From Gemmatimonadota bacterium (GTDB taxonomy: Bacteria; Gemmatimonadota; Gemmatimonadetes; JACCXV01): a stretch of 5,830 bases of DNA. The notes beneath the pieces are model-generated. The model made no database searches and had not been told where the DNA came from. It saw only the letters and a program-made list of their open reading frames with translations. Location of the stretch: contig JACCXV010000311.1 in NCBI GenBank assembly GCA_013696835.1, positions 1 to 5,830 on the forward strand, written 5' to 3'. How positions within the stretch are numbered: the stretch's first letter is position 1; each line of letters opens with the position of its first letter. Shown here piece by piece: positions 1 to 5,730 of this stretch. Both the position numbers and the translations under genes were made by a program.

Positions 1-1091
1 GGGCTCACCGCCAAAACCCTGCGGCCGTGGCTCACGTCGGCCCAGAGGTACGCGGCGGTGATGCGACGGCTCGCGCGGGGCGGCAGCGTGAAGGGTCCGG
101 AGATCGCCACGAACCGGACGTCCGTCGGCACGGCGTCGATGAAGGGCGAGCGGGCCCCGAAGCCCTGCAGCAGGTCGTACTGGTCCGCGTCCGTCTGGGG
201 GTCCGGTTGCGGCCTCTGCTCGGAGGGGTTGGTCGTGAGCGTGAAACGCGTCAACCCCGGGTCCCGGCCCGGAGCGTCGCGCCCACTGTCCAGTAGCGTG
301 AGGCCGATGAACCCGGGCGGATTCGGATCGAACTCGAGTTCGAAGAAATCGTCGTCCCAGCAGAATCCCAGGTCCGTTCGGATCCGCGATTGCGTGGGAT
401 TGTTGTTACCCGGAGGCACGGAGCGAACCGCCGAACAGCGGTCGTCGCGGGGATCTCCGATGTCCATGTCGGCATTCACCGCCAGGAACGCATCGTCCAC
501 GGCGTCCGACCCGGCGTTCACGACATCCCACTGGACGAACAGCGCCTGCGACAGGTACCCCCTGTCGAACGTCATCGTCCGCTGCCGAACTTCCAGCCCG
601 ATGGGAGTGGTCACGTCACGGCTCTGGTTCGCGTCGTTGTAGATGACCACGCAGTCGCGCTCGCTGCGGACTATCGGCTCGCCCGTGACCGGGTCGGAGA
701 ACTCCGGATACCATCGCGCGAGGTCCGCGGGGACGTCGGAGCACAGGATGTCGTCGGCTCCGCCGCCCCGTTCGGCCACCCGGCCGGGAACGAACTCCGA
801 GAACCCGCCTGCCGCGTCGTAGGTGGTGGACACCACCCGCACGCCGTTCACGAGCCCACCCACCCACAGGCCGCTGCCGAACCCGTAGCTGTTGGGGCTG
901 TCCGCCGGAAAAAAGGCGAAGCCCGCGCCCGTGCGGGGATCCTGCAGGAAGATTCCGCGGTTGTCGAAGACAGACATCACCCGGCTCGTTCGGAAGAGCT
1001 CGAAATCGAGTACTTGCGCGCCTGCCGAAGCCTGCAGGAGGGGCAGGAGCATCACGGCCATCCATCCGAGTGCCGAGCCCCCCAGCTTCAC
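1..1091 (-). CDS. Secreted beta-rich protein of unknown function, N-terminal 363 residues (C-terminus outside window)
   Basis: I read an uninterrupted minus-strand frame from a GTG at 1091 to the left edge. It starts MKLGGSALGWMAVMLLPLLQ and continues to ASAGA|Q, a typical signal peptide with cleavage expected before Gln26. The mature part has a W-V-G-G segment (FGSGLWVGGLVNG, about 71-83), a strand-like segment LFVQWDVVNAG (184-194), the acidic motif NADMDIGD (206-213), and GPFTLPPRAS near 332-341. Large secreted proteins of Ignavibacteria, Gemmatimonadota and related phyla often show this combination, and many of them carry a C-terminal sorting domain. The C-terminus is missing here, so that cannot be checked. 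Cysteines occur at about 117, 147, 219 and 244. The start is uncertain. A second in-frame GTG at 1121 has a better-placed AAAGGGG 11 bases upstream and would add ten residues before the signal peptide. An in-frame ATG at 1061 would shorten it. No enzymatic motif is recognised and the function is unknown. Confidence 0.85.
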   Translation of the reverse strand, partial: MKLGGSALGWMAVMLLPLLQASAGAQVLDFELFRTSRVMSVFDNRGIFLQDPRTGAGFAFFPADSPNSYGFGSGLWVGGLVNGVRVVSTTYDAAGGFSEFVPGRVAERGGGADDILCSDVPADLARWYPEFSDPVTGEPIVRSERDCVVIYNDANQSRDVTTPIGLEVRQRTMTFDRGYLSQALFVQWDVVNAGSDAVDDAFLAVNADMDIGDPRDDRCSAVRSVPPGNNNPTQSRIRTDLGFCWDDDFFELEFDPNPPGFIGLTLLDSGRDAPGRDPGLTRFTLTTNPSEQRPQPDPQTDADQYDLLQGFGARSPFIDAVPTDVRFVAISGPFTLPPRASRRITAAYLWADVSHGRRVLAVS

Positions 1092-1199
1092 GGTGGCGGC
1101 GTCGGGGTCGCTGGACTGCACCTGTCTTTCAACCCCTTTCGTGAGTTTCGGCGCCACACGAGGCCACGCTGCGCGGGCCTGAAGGGCCGAGTTCTTCTG

Positions 1200-1232
1200 A
1201 ACGGCGAGCGCCAGCGGGCGCTCGCCGTTTTT
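1200..1232 (+). terminator. Strong intrinsic-terminator-like hairpin, T-run on the plus strand
   Basis: A perfect 13-base-pair stem joins AACGGCGAGCGCC (1200-1212) and GGCGCTCGCCGTT (1217-1229) through the four-base loop AGCG, and T's run from 1228 to 1232. Read on the plus strand this is a textbook Rho-independent terminator. Read on the minus strand, the direction of both flanking genes, the A-run precedes the stem and only TT then CAG follows it. It lies between the dodecin stop (1259) and the secreted-protein start (1091). It may still stop minus-strand transcription as a GC-rich hairpin with a poor U-tract, but its polarity fits a plus-strand, antisense transcript better. The rest of 1092-1258 shows no clear promoter. 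Confidence 0.7.
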
Positions 1233-1258
1233 CTGCGGAGACGACCTCGGTGCCGCTG

Positions 1259-1654
1259 CTAGCGCGCGCGTCCTCCCGTGGAGCGGCCGGATCGTTCGCC
1301 CGCACCGCCGCTTCGCGAGCTCCCGCCGCGCATGGAACCGCCGCGCGCGCCGCCAGCCGAGCCCGATCCGCCTCCCTGACTTCCGCCACCCGAGCCCGAG
1401 CCCCCACGGCCGCCGCTTCTACCCCCCTGCTCGTCGGAGGCGTCGCCTCCGCTCTCGAGCCGGAACGCGATGTTCACCGTGCAGCGGTACTCCGTCACGT
1501 TGCCCTTCTCGTCGATCACTCCCGTGAAGTCCGTGCCTTCGAAGCCCGTGATGTTGCGGATCGTCCGTGACGCCTCGCGCACCGCCGCCGCTGCGGCCTG
1601 CGCCCAGCTCTCGGGCGAGCTTCCCACGATCTTGATCACCTTCACGACAGCCAT
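1259..1654 (-). CDS. Dodecin family protein with a Gly/Ser/Arg-rich C-terminal tail
   Basis: Residues 1-67 (MAVVKVIKIVGSSPESW… to …NIAFRLE) match the dodecin family: small beta-alpha-beta-beta subunits that form hollow dodecamers and bind flavins. The KVIKIVGSSPESW start, the helix rich in Ala, and the closing strand TVNIAFRLE are all family hallmarks. In ungapped register with Halobacterium salinarum dodecin from memory, the flavin-stacking Trp36 position is Gly37 here and the Gln55 position is Arg57, so flavin binding cannot be assumed. Residues 68-131 are an added low-complexity tail of 64 residues (28 Gly, 14 Ser, 9 Arg) with several RGG/GGR steps; usual dodecins end near residue 70. The start is firm: AGGGAGGG (1665-1658) lies 3 bases before the ATG. 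The gene follows yadH by 75 bases on the same strand. A 7-base inverted repeat at 1679-1694 in that gap has no T-run, so co-transcription is possible but unproven. Confidence 0.9.
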   Translation of the reverse strand: MAVVKVIKIVGSSPESWAQAAAAAVREASRTIRNITGFEGTDFTGVIDEKGNVTEYRCTVNIAFRLESGGDASDEQGGRSGGRGGSGSGGGSQGGGSGSAGGARGGSMRGGSSRSGGAGERSGRSTGGRAR

Positions 1655-1729
1655 CGTCCCTCCCTGGTTGGGTTGATCAGCGCGCGAGCGCGCTTCCGGC
1701 CCGCTCCGGGCGAAATGCCCGACGCGGTC

Positions 1730-2506
1730 CTAGGCCTTGAGGCGATAGCCGCTGCGAAACAGCGCGACCGTGCCGGCAAAGGCGAGCGCCGTCAGGACCG
1801 TGGTCAGCAGCAGCGAGAAGAGGGGGCTCGCATCCTCCACCCCGAGCACCCCATAGCGGATGCCGTTGATCATGTAGAACAAAGGATTGAAATGCGACAG
1901 CGTCTTCCAGAACGGGGGCAGCATGTCGATCGAGTAGAACACGCCCCCCAGGAACACCAGCGGCGTGATGACGAAGTTCACGATCAGCATGATGTTGTCC
2001 CAGCTCTGCGCCCACATGCCCATCAGCAGTCCCAGGCACGCGAGCAGGGCCGACACGAGGGCCAGGAACACGGCTACGTAGCCTGGATGGGCCCACGGCA
2101 GGTCCGCCAGCACGAACCCCGTGGCCAGGATCACGAGCCCCACGAGGATTCCGCGCAGCATCGCCCCGGCCATGAACGCCAGCACCGTCTCCCAGTAGGA
2201 GATCGGCGCGATCAGGATGTCGTTGAGGTAGTACTCGCGCTTGGCCATGAAGAGCGACGATGACGAGTTGGCGTAGGCGGCGTTCATCACCCCCATCATG
2301 GCCAGGCCCGGCAGGATGAACTCCGTGTACGCGAAGCCGTCGATCTCGCGAATGCGCGAGCCGAGCGAGTAGCCGAAGATCAGCACGTACAGGATCGACG
2401 AGAGAATCGGCGGGAGCACCGTCTGGCGCCACAGCACGAGGAAGCGCCCGGTCTCCCGCCGCAGCAGCGTCCAGAATCCGATCGCCGCCGCGCGGCTATA
2501 CGCCAC
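1730..2506 (-). CDS. yadH: ABC-2 type exporter permease, YadH family
   Basis: This 258-residue integral membrane protein is the transmembrane partner of the ATPase encoded just upstream; two copies are expected to assemble with two ATPases in the inner membrane. Six hydrophobic segments are visible near residues 29-49, 62-84, 108-134, 142-165, 171-193 and 228-250, with an amphipathic N-terminus (LLRRETGRFLVLWRQT) typical of ABC-2 permeases. The conserved stretch TPLVFLGGVFYSIDMLPPFW (181-200), followed by HFNPLFYMINGIRYG (205-219), is the ABC-2 family signature region and is very like E. coli YadH. The length is normal for the family. The start is a GTG at 2506, overlapping the end of yadG by 11 bases; there is no good Shine-Dalgarno, so translational coupling is likely. 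The transported substrate is unknown for this family and cannot be read from sequence. It may be a lipid, polysaccharide or drug. Confidence 0.92.
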   Translation of the reverse strand: MAYSRAAAIGFWTLLRRETGRFLVLWRQTVLPPILSSILYVLIFGYSLGSRIREIDGFAYTEFILPGLAMMGVMNAAYANSSSSLFMAKREYYLNDILIAPISYWETVLAFMAGAMLRGILVGLVILATGFVLADLPWAHPGYVAVFLALVSALLACLGLLMGMWAQSWDNIMLIVNFVITPLVFLGGVFYSIDMLPPFWKTLSHFNPLFYMINGIRYGVLGVEDASPLFSLLLTTVLTALAFAGTVALFRSGYRLKA

Positions 2507-3566
2507 GGAAGGGGCGCGCCGGCGACTCCCCGCCGCCCGCGTCCAAACGCTTGCCCGTGAGCTTCACGAATACCTCCTCGAGCGAGGACTCCCGGATCGC
2601 CACCTGGCTGACCTCGAGGCCAGCCGCGTACAGGGCGTTCAGTACCTGGCCGATCTCCTTTCGTGGCTGAGGCGTGCGCACCCGCAGCACGTCGCCGTCG
2701 AGCTCGGCGTCGAACTCCGAGGGGAAGGTCTGGGGCAGCACGGATGGAGGGTGGGCGAGAGAGATCTCGAGCAGCCGCTCGCCGCCCTGCTCCACCAGCG
2801 CCTGCGGAGCCCCCTGGGCGACGATCCGGCCCTCGTCGATGATCGCCACCTCGTCGCAGAGCGCCTCCGCCTCCTCGATGTAGTGGGTGGTGAGCAGGAT
2901 CGTGAGCCCCCCCTCGTTGGTCCGGCGCAGGTACTCCCAGAGGCGGCGACGGAGCTCCACGTCGATGCCGGCCGTGGGCTCGTCCAGGATCAGCAGCCGC
3001 GGGCCGTGCACCATGGCCTTCGCCAGCAGCAGGCGCCGCTTCATGCCCCCGGAGAGCCGCTCGATCTTCTGCCGGCGCTTGTCGTACAGGTCGAAGCTGG
3101 CGAGCAGCTCGTCGGCGCGCTCGCCGGCCTCCCGCCGCGGGATTCCGTAGTAGCCGGCGCCGAAGATCAGGATGTCCCGGATCGAGAAAAAGCGGTCGAA
3201 GTTGTACTCCTGCGGGGCGAGCCCGATCTGCCGTCGGGTGAAGCGGTAGTCGCGTACCACGTCGCCCCCGAACACCCGTGCGGCCCCGCCTTCCAGCTTC
3301 ACCAGGCCCGTGAGGATGTGGATCGTGGTGGACTTTCCCGCGCCGTTCGGCCCCAGCAGGCCGAAGAACTGTCCCTCGCGGATGTCCAGATCCACGCCGC
3401 GCAACGCGACCGTCGTTCCGTAGGTCTTCGTGAGCCCGCGGATCGACACCGCGAGGGGTGCCTCCCGCGCGGGAGCTGGCGAGTCGGATGCGGCGATCGG
3501 GCGTCCCACTCGCTCTGTACGCCGCTCCCGCGCGAGGGCCGCGTCGCTCGTCACGGTAGGCTGCAT
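2496..3566 (-). CDS. yadG: ABC transporter ATP-binding protein, YadG family
   Basis: This 356-residue cytoplasmic ATPase should power the YadH permease. All nucleotide-binding motifs are intact: Walker A GPNGAGKST (72-80), Q-loop Gln119 in LAPQEYNFD, ABC signature LSGGM (171-175), Walker B LLILDE (191-196) and switch His228 in TTHYIEEAE. PQEYNFD, GYYGI and DEPTAGIDVELRRRLW closely resemble E. coli YadG. A C-terminal accessory region follows and ends in the usual SSLEEVFVKLTG (328-338). The open frame runs upstream to 4349, but the real start is the ATG at 3566, preceded by AGGTGA (3576-3571) with 4 bases between, in front of the divergent intergenic region. This start leaves a 40-residue Ala/Arg-rich, probably disordered N-terminal extension. 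An in-frame GTG at 3449 (11 bases after GGGAGG) would give the family's usual N-terminus instead, so the start is probable rather than certain. Confidence 0.93.
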   Translation of the reverse strand: MQPTVTSDAALARERRTERVGRPIAASDSPAPAREAPLAVSIRGLTKTYGTTVALRGVDLDIREGQFFGLLGPNGAGKSTTIHILTGLVKLEGGAARVFGGDVVRDYRFTRRQIGLAPQEYNFDRFFSIRDILIFGAGYYGIPRREAGERADELLASFDLYDKRRQKIERLSGGMKRRLLLAKAMVHGPRLLILDEPTAGIDVELRRRLWEYLRRTNEGGLTILLTTHYIEEAEALCDEVAIIDEGRIVAQGAPQALVEQGGERLLEISLAHPPSVLPQTFPSEFDAELDGDVLRVRTPQPRKEIGQVLNALYAAGLEVSQVAIRESSLEEVFVKLTGKRLDAGGGESPARPFRGV

Positions 3567-3637
3567 GGAGTCACCTGATGCACGAAGGCCGCGGCGCCCG
3601 GCACCCCGCCGGGAGCACGCGGCCCACAGAGACGGTA

Positions 3638-3667
3638 AACTTAGCTGGACCCCCGCACCCCCGACAA
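3638..3667 (-). promoter_or_regulatory. Weak candidate sigma-70-like promoter for yadG-yadH
   Basis: Reading the minus strand, TTGTCG (3667-3662) is followed after 18 bases by TAAGTT (3643-3638). This gives 4 of 6 matches to the -35 consensus and 3 of 6 to the -10 consensus. The -10 sits in the only AT-richer patch of the divergent region (TAAACTTA, 3636-3643). The predicted RNA start near 3630 would leave a leader of about 64 bases before the yadG ATG. The match is weak, and promoters in GC-rich phyla can differ from this consensus. Confidence 0.2.
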
Positions 3668-3669
3668 CC

Positions 3670-3704
3670 GCAGTCGACGCGCACGCCGCCGCAATCGACG
3701 CGCA
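3670..3704. repeat. Direct repeat with 21-base period in the divergent intergenic region
   Basis: GCAGTCGACGCGCA (3670-3683) recurs as GCAATCGACGCGCA (3691-3704), 13 of 14 identical and offset by 21 bases, two helical turns. Each copy contains TCGACGCG. The pair lies directly upstream of the weak yadG promoter candidate and 19 bases before the kinase start at 3723, where a regulator acting on either gene could bind. In GC-rich DNA a short duplication could also be chance or slippage, so the operator role is a guess. Confidence 0.35.
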
Positions 3705-3722
3705 AGTCGCCTCGGACACCGC

Positions 3723-4238
3723 ATGACTCTGCCAGACCTCGCGATCGGCGGGACGATGCAGGTGGGCAAGACCACCTGCGCCGATCACCTCGCGGCCCGT
3801 CACGGCTACGCGCGGTACGCGCTGGCCGATCCCATCAAGGAGATCGCAATCGGCAGCTTCGGCTGGGACGGACGGAAGGACGACCGCGGGCGCCGGCTCC
3901 TGCAGGAGATCGGCTCCGCGGGGCGACGCTACGACCCGCGGATGTGGCTGCGCCGCTTCGATGCGTGGCTCGCATCGCGCCCCGGCGCACCGGTCGTGAT
4001 CGACGACCTGCGGCTCACGCTCGAGGCCGACCATCTCCGCGCGAAGGGCTTCCTCATCCTGCTCCTGCGTCGTCCGGGATTCCATCCGCGCACGGAGGCC
4101 CCCGCACTCCTGCAGCACGAGACGGAAACGGAGCTCGAGCGCGTGCGGGCCGACCTCACGCTCGTGAACGCCGGTTCGGTTGCCGATCTCCTGCGCCAGA
4201 TCGACGAAGCGCTGCCGCGCCTGACTCGCCTCGGCTGA
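3723..4238 (+). CDS. P-loop nucleotide kinase resembling deoxynucleoside monophosphate kinase
   Basis: This 171-residue protein begins with a strand and Walker A motif GGTMQVGKTT (9-18), then an ADHLA helix and ADPIKEIA (35-42). That order resembles phage T4-type dNMP kinases (SGVKRSGKDTTAD … AGPIKDALA). LLQEIGSAGRRYDPRMWLRR (59-78) matches their 'lmQ.lGtd….. Wv..f' region, VVIDDLR (91-97) matches their 'vvPDtRq.…' motif, and LVNAGSVADLLRQID (147-161) matches the terminal 'itNdGs.eeL…i' segment. Such enzymes phosphorylate dNMPs to dNDPs in the cytoplasm. At 171 residues it is well below the roughly 240 of T4 gene 1 kinase and lacks much of its central insert, so the substrate is uncertain; a related adenylate-kinase-like P-loop kinase is the alternative. 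The ATG at 3723 is needed to keep the P-loop, although its Shine-Dalgarno is weak. It is divergent from yadG, with no phage genes nearby. Confidence 0.75.
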   Translation: MTLPDLAIGGTMQVGKTTCADHLAARHGYARYALADPIKEIAIGSFGWDGRKDDRGRRLLQEIGSAGRRYDPRMWLRRFDAWLASRPGAPVVIDDLRLTLEADHLRAKGFLILLLRRPGFHPRTEAPALLQHETETELERVRADLTLVNAGSVADLLRQIDEALPRLTRLG

Positions 4239-4263
4239 CGCGTACCCGCTGGCGGGTTCTCGC

Positions 4264-4296
4264 TTAGCCGCGTTTCCACTCAGGCTTCGCGGCTGA
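4264..4296 (+). terminator. Possible hairpin after the kinase gene
   Basis: TTAGCCGCG (4264-4272) can pair with CGCGGCTGA (4288-4296) as a 9-base-pair stem with one G-T pair and a 15-base loop. It begins 26 bases after the kinase stop. No T-run follows, so it is a weak candidate for transcription termination. A second small hairpin, CCGCTG-TTT-CAGCGG, lies at 4331-4345. The remainder of the 289-base gap up to 4527 holds no gene, riboswitch or promoter that I can recognise. Confidence 0.25.
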
Positions 4297-4512
4297 GGCG
4301 TCCGGCGGAGACTCCCGTGGCCCGAGGCGCCCGCTGTTTCAGCGGCCATGCCCCATGAACGCAGGGTCGTTTCGTGCTACGCGATGCCGGTACCCCGCGC
4401 GTATGCCGCCGGCTTCCAAGCTCCATCCCGGCAGCGGTTTGCAGCCAGGCAGGGAGGGTTGCCGAATGCGGTCCGCGCCTTGCGAGCCTGTCCGGGTGAA
4501 CCCCCCGCCCTC

Positions 4513-4521
4513 AGGGAGGAG
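4513..4521 (+). promoter_or_regulatory. Shine-Dalgarno site that fixes the start at 4528
   Basis: AGGGAGGAG lies 6 bases before the ATG at 4528 and 3 before an in-frame GTG at 4525. It shows that translation begins here, in front of the signal peptide, rather than at the ATG at 4348 of the longer open frame. Confidence 0.75.
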
Positions 4522-4527
4522 CCCGTG

Positions 4528-5286
4528 ATGCATACCGGAAGGACGCCGGCGCTCAACTCCGCAGTGCTCACTCTGCTCGGGATCCTGGCAGGCGTGTCGC
4601 TCGCGGCTGCGCCGGCCTCGGCGCAGGACCAGCCATGTCCGTTTCTCTGTCCACCAGCCTTCAGCGTCTCGCCGAGCGTCTTCGTGACGCGCGCATTCGA
4701 CACGCCGGAGGTCCGCCTCCTGCCGGCGGGGGGACGAGGGGAGCTGGAGCAGCAAACCGAATTCATCCTGTTTCTCAACCTGCTCGTGCCGACGACCGTC
4801 CCGCGTACGAACCTCTCGCTGCAGCTCGGCTGGGCGCCGTACGCCGAGCGAGCTGCGAATCCCTTCACCGGCTTCACGGCCGCCGACCTGGCGGAGGAAC
4901 AGGTGGACGCCAACGAGCCGACCCTCGACTTGGGCGTGAACGTGGATCTCGTCCGCCGGAAGGAAGACACGCAAGGCTGGGTGGGCCTGACATTCGAGGT
5001 GCTCGATCAGTTCGGACCCGCGCAACAGCCGGGTGACGCGAGGACCTACGAGCACAACCTGGATTTCGAGCTCGACGCTTCCTTCGGATTGTTCAACTGG
5101 CTTGAAGGGGACGGTTACCTGAAGAACGTCACGGCCTTCGCCGAGCTCGACTACCTCGCGACCGGCCTGGCAGAGGCGGGCGACGAGGTCCCCAACGGCG
5201 AGCGCGTCTTCGAGGAAGACGACAGCCCCTGGACCTTCATCGCGGGGCTCACGCTGCCCGTGGCGCCGCTCGTCCCCGGGCCCTGA
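4528..5286 (+). CDS. Secreted beta-strand-rich protein, probably outer-membrane associated, function unknown
   Basis: This 252-residue protein has a clear signal peptide: a hydrophobic core LNSAVLTLLGILAGVSLAAA (9-28) and APASA|Q, with cleavage expected before Gln33. The mature protein opens with a Cys pair in PCPFLCPP (36-43). It then shows several amphipathic strand-like segments with aromatic ends, including TEFILFLNLLV (77-87), TNLSLQLGWAPY (94-105), PTLDLGVNVDLV (131-142), GWVGLTFEVLDQF (150-162), the stretch HNLDFELDASFGLFN (176-190), KNVTAFAELDYLA (199-211) and WTFIAGLTLPVA (235-246). This pattern suggests a small beta-barrel or beta-sandwich at the cell envelope. I recognise no named family. 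The start is the ATG at 4528, chosen for its strong Shine-Dalgarno. The protein ends abruptly at PLVPGP; a one-base shift in the preceding CCCCGGGCCC run would extend it by 17 residues (see findings). Confidence 0.8.
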   Translation: MHTGRTPALNSAVLTLLGILAGVSLAAAPASAQDQPCPFLCPPAFSVSPSVFVTRAFDTPEVRLLPAGGRGELEQQTEFILFLNLLVPTTVPRTNLSLQLGWAPYAERAANPFTGFTAADLAEEQVDANEPTLDLGVNVDLVRRKEDTQGWVGLTFEVLDQFGPAQQPGDARTYEHNLDFELDASFGLFNWLEGDGYLKNVTAFAELDYLATGLAEAGDEVPNGERVFEEDDSPWTFIAGLTLPVAPLVPGP

Positions 5287-5300
5287 CGGCAGCAAGCACG

Positions 5301-5318
5301 TCATGTTCCACGACATGA
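5301..5318. repeat. Small inverted repeat after the 4528-5286 gene
   Basis: TCATGT (5301-5306) and ACATGA (5313-5318) are exact inverted copies around TCCACG. The arms are short and no T-run follows, so it is not a convincing terminator. It could be a protein-binding palindrome, or simply part of a displaced coding end (see findings). Confidence 0.35.
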
Positions 5319-5661
5319 AGGTGTTTCCGGAGCGGTGATTCAGCGGGTGCCGGGATGTTCAGTGAAACGACGCGCCATGCTGACCTTGCGGAGGAGGAAT
5401 GCTGGATATCCGCCATGCGGCGGGAGTCGGCGTCTCGTCCTGCTCGATGCCCAAGGGCGTGCTCCTTGCAACGCCGTTTCGCATTCCCCGAGCTCAACGC
5501 TCCCGGCGCAACGACCCCGCACTCGCAACGTGCGCGCCCACGGGCGCCATCTCATGCGCGTGCGCCCGCCACTCGTCCTTCCGTGATTCATCGTCCCTCC
5601 TGCAGCGGGAGGCGATGGGGGCGCCGCGTATTTCGCAGGACACCCGCGTTTTCGAGACGGG

Positions 5662-5681
5662 TGGATCGATCTGGATCGAAA
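5662..5681. repeat. Tandem 10-base repeat upstream of the last gene
   Basis: TGGATCGATC (5662-5671) is followed immediately by TGGATCGAAA (5672-5681), identical at 8 of 10 positions, and a further TGGA occurs at 5684. The unit is about one helical turn and ends 49 bases before the start codon at 5731, a plausible spot for an operator or activator site. The short length means chance cannot be excluded. Confidence 0.3.
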
Positions 5682-5718
5682 CGTGGACGCTGCTCCACTT
5701 CGTAACGTCGGGCCCTTC

Positions 5719-5725
5719 AAGGAGG
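5719..5725 (+). promoter_or_regulatory. Strong Shine-Dalgarno for the gene at 5731
   Basis: AAGGAGG lies 5 bases before the ATG at 5731. It is the best ribosome binding site in the window and the main evidence that the short frame reaching the right edge is a real gene. Confidence 0.85.
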
Positions 5726-5730
5726 CACAC

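Larger units (their letters stand above)
5287..5730. other. 444-base stretch without a confident gene
   Basis: No open frame here shows a protein I recognise. The best candidate is a 111-residue plus-strand frame at 5399-5734. It has GGAGG 4 bases before its ATG, and its TGA overlaps the next gene's start. However, its composition is Arg/Ser-rich and disordered-looking, and by my count about 77 percent of its third positions are G or C, lower than I would expect beside the confident genes. I leave it uncalled. The stretch also contains an inverted repeat (5301-5318) and a short tandem repeat (5662-5681), and it should hold the promoter of the gene starting at 5731, though no consensus promoter is visible. 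I see no tRNA or riboswitch. Confidence 0.5.

Noticed and set aside
616..1065. Minus-strand 149-codon frame beginning MDGRDAPAPP
   Set aside because: Overlaps the real secreted-protein frame by one shift and has Arg/Gly-rich nonsense composition.
390..1262. Plus-strand 290-codon open frame opposite the secreted protein
   Set aside because: His/Arg/Pro-rich translation with no domain, antisense to a frame that has a signal peptide and family-like motifs; typical shadow in GC-rich DNA.
1679..1694. AGCGCGC-GA-GCGCGCT inverted repeat between yadH and the dodecin as a terminator
   Set aside because: Two-base gap and no T-run on either strand; such GC palindromes are expected by chance at this base composition.
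1673..2263. Plus-strand 196-codon frame opposite yadH
   Set aside because: His/Gln/Arg-rich translation typical of the complement of membrane-protein codons; yadH is unambiguous.
3567..4349. Upstream 261-codon extension of yadG
   Set aside because: Runs antisense through the kinase gene, shows no family similarity, and the ATG at 3566 has its own Shine-Dalgarno.
4348..4527. 60-codon upstream extension of the secreted protein
   Set aside because: It would bury the signal peptide inside the protein, and the ATG at 4348 lacks a ribosome binding site.
4239..4527. Possible riboswitch or structured leader before the secreted protein
   Set aside because: I looked for conserved cobalamin, TPP and glycine riboswitch motifs and found none; only small hairpins are present.
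4339..5316. Minus-strand 325-codon frame opposite the secreted protein
   Set aside because: Arg/Glu/Gly-rich shadow without motifs, while the plus strand has a Shine-Dalgarno and a signal peptide.
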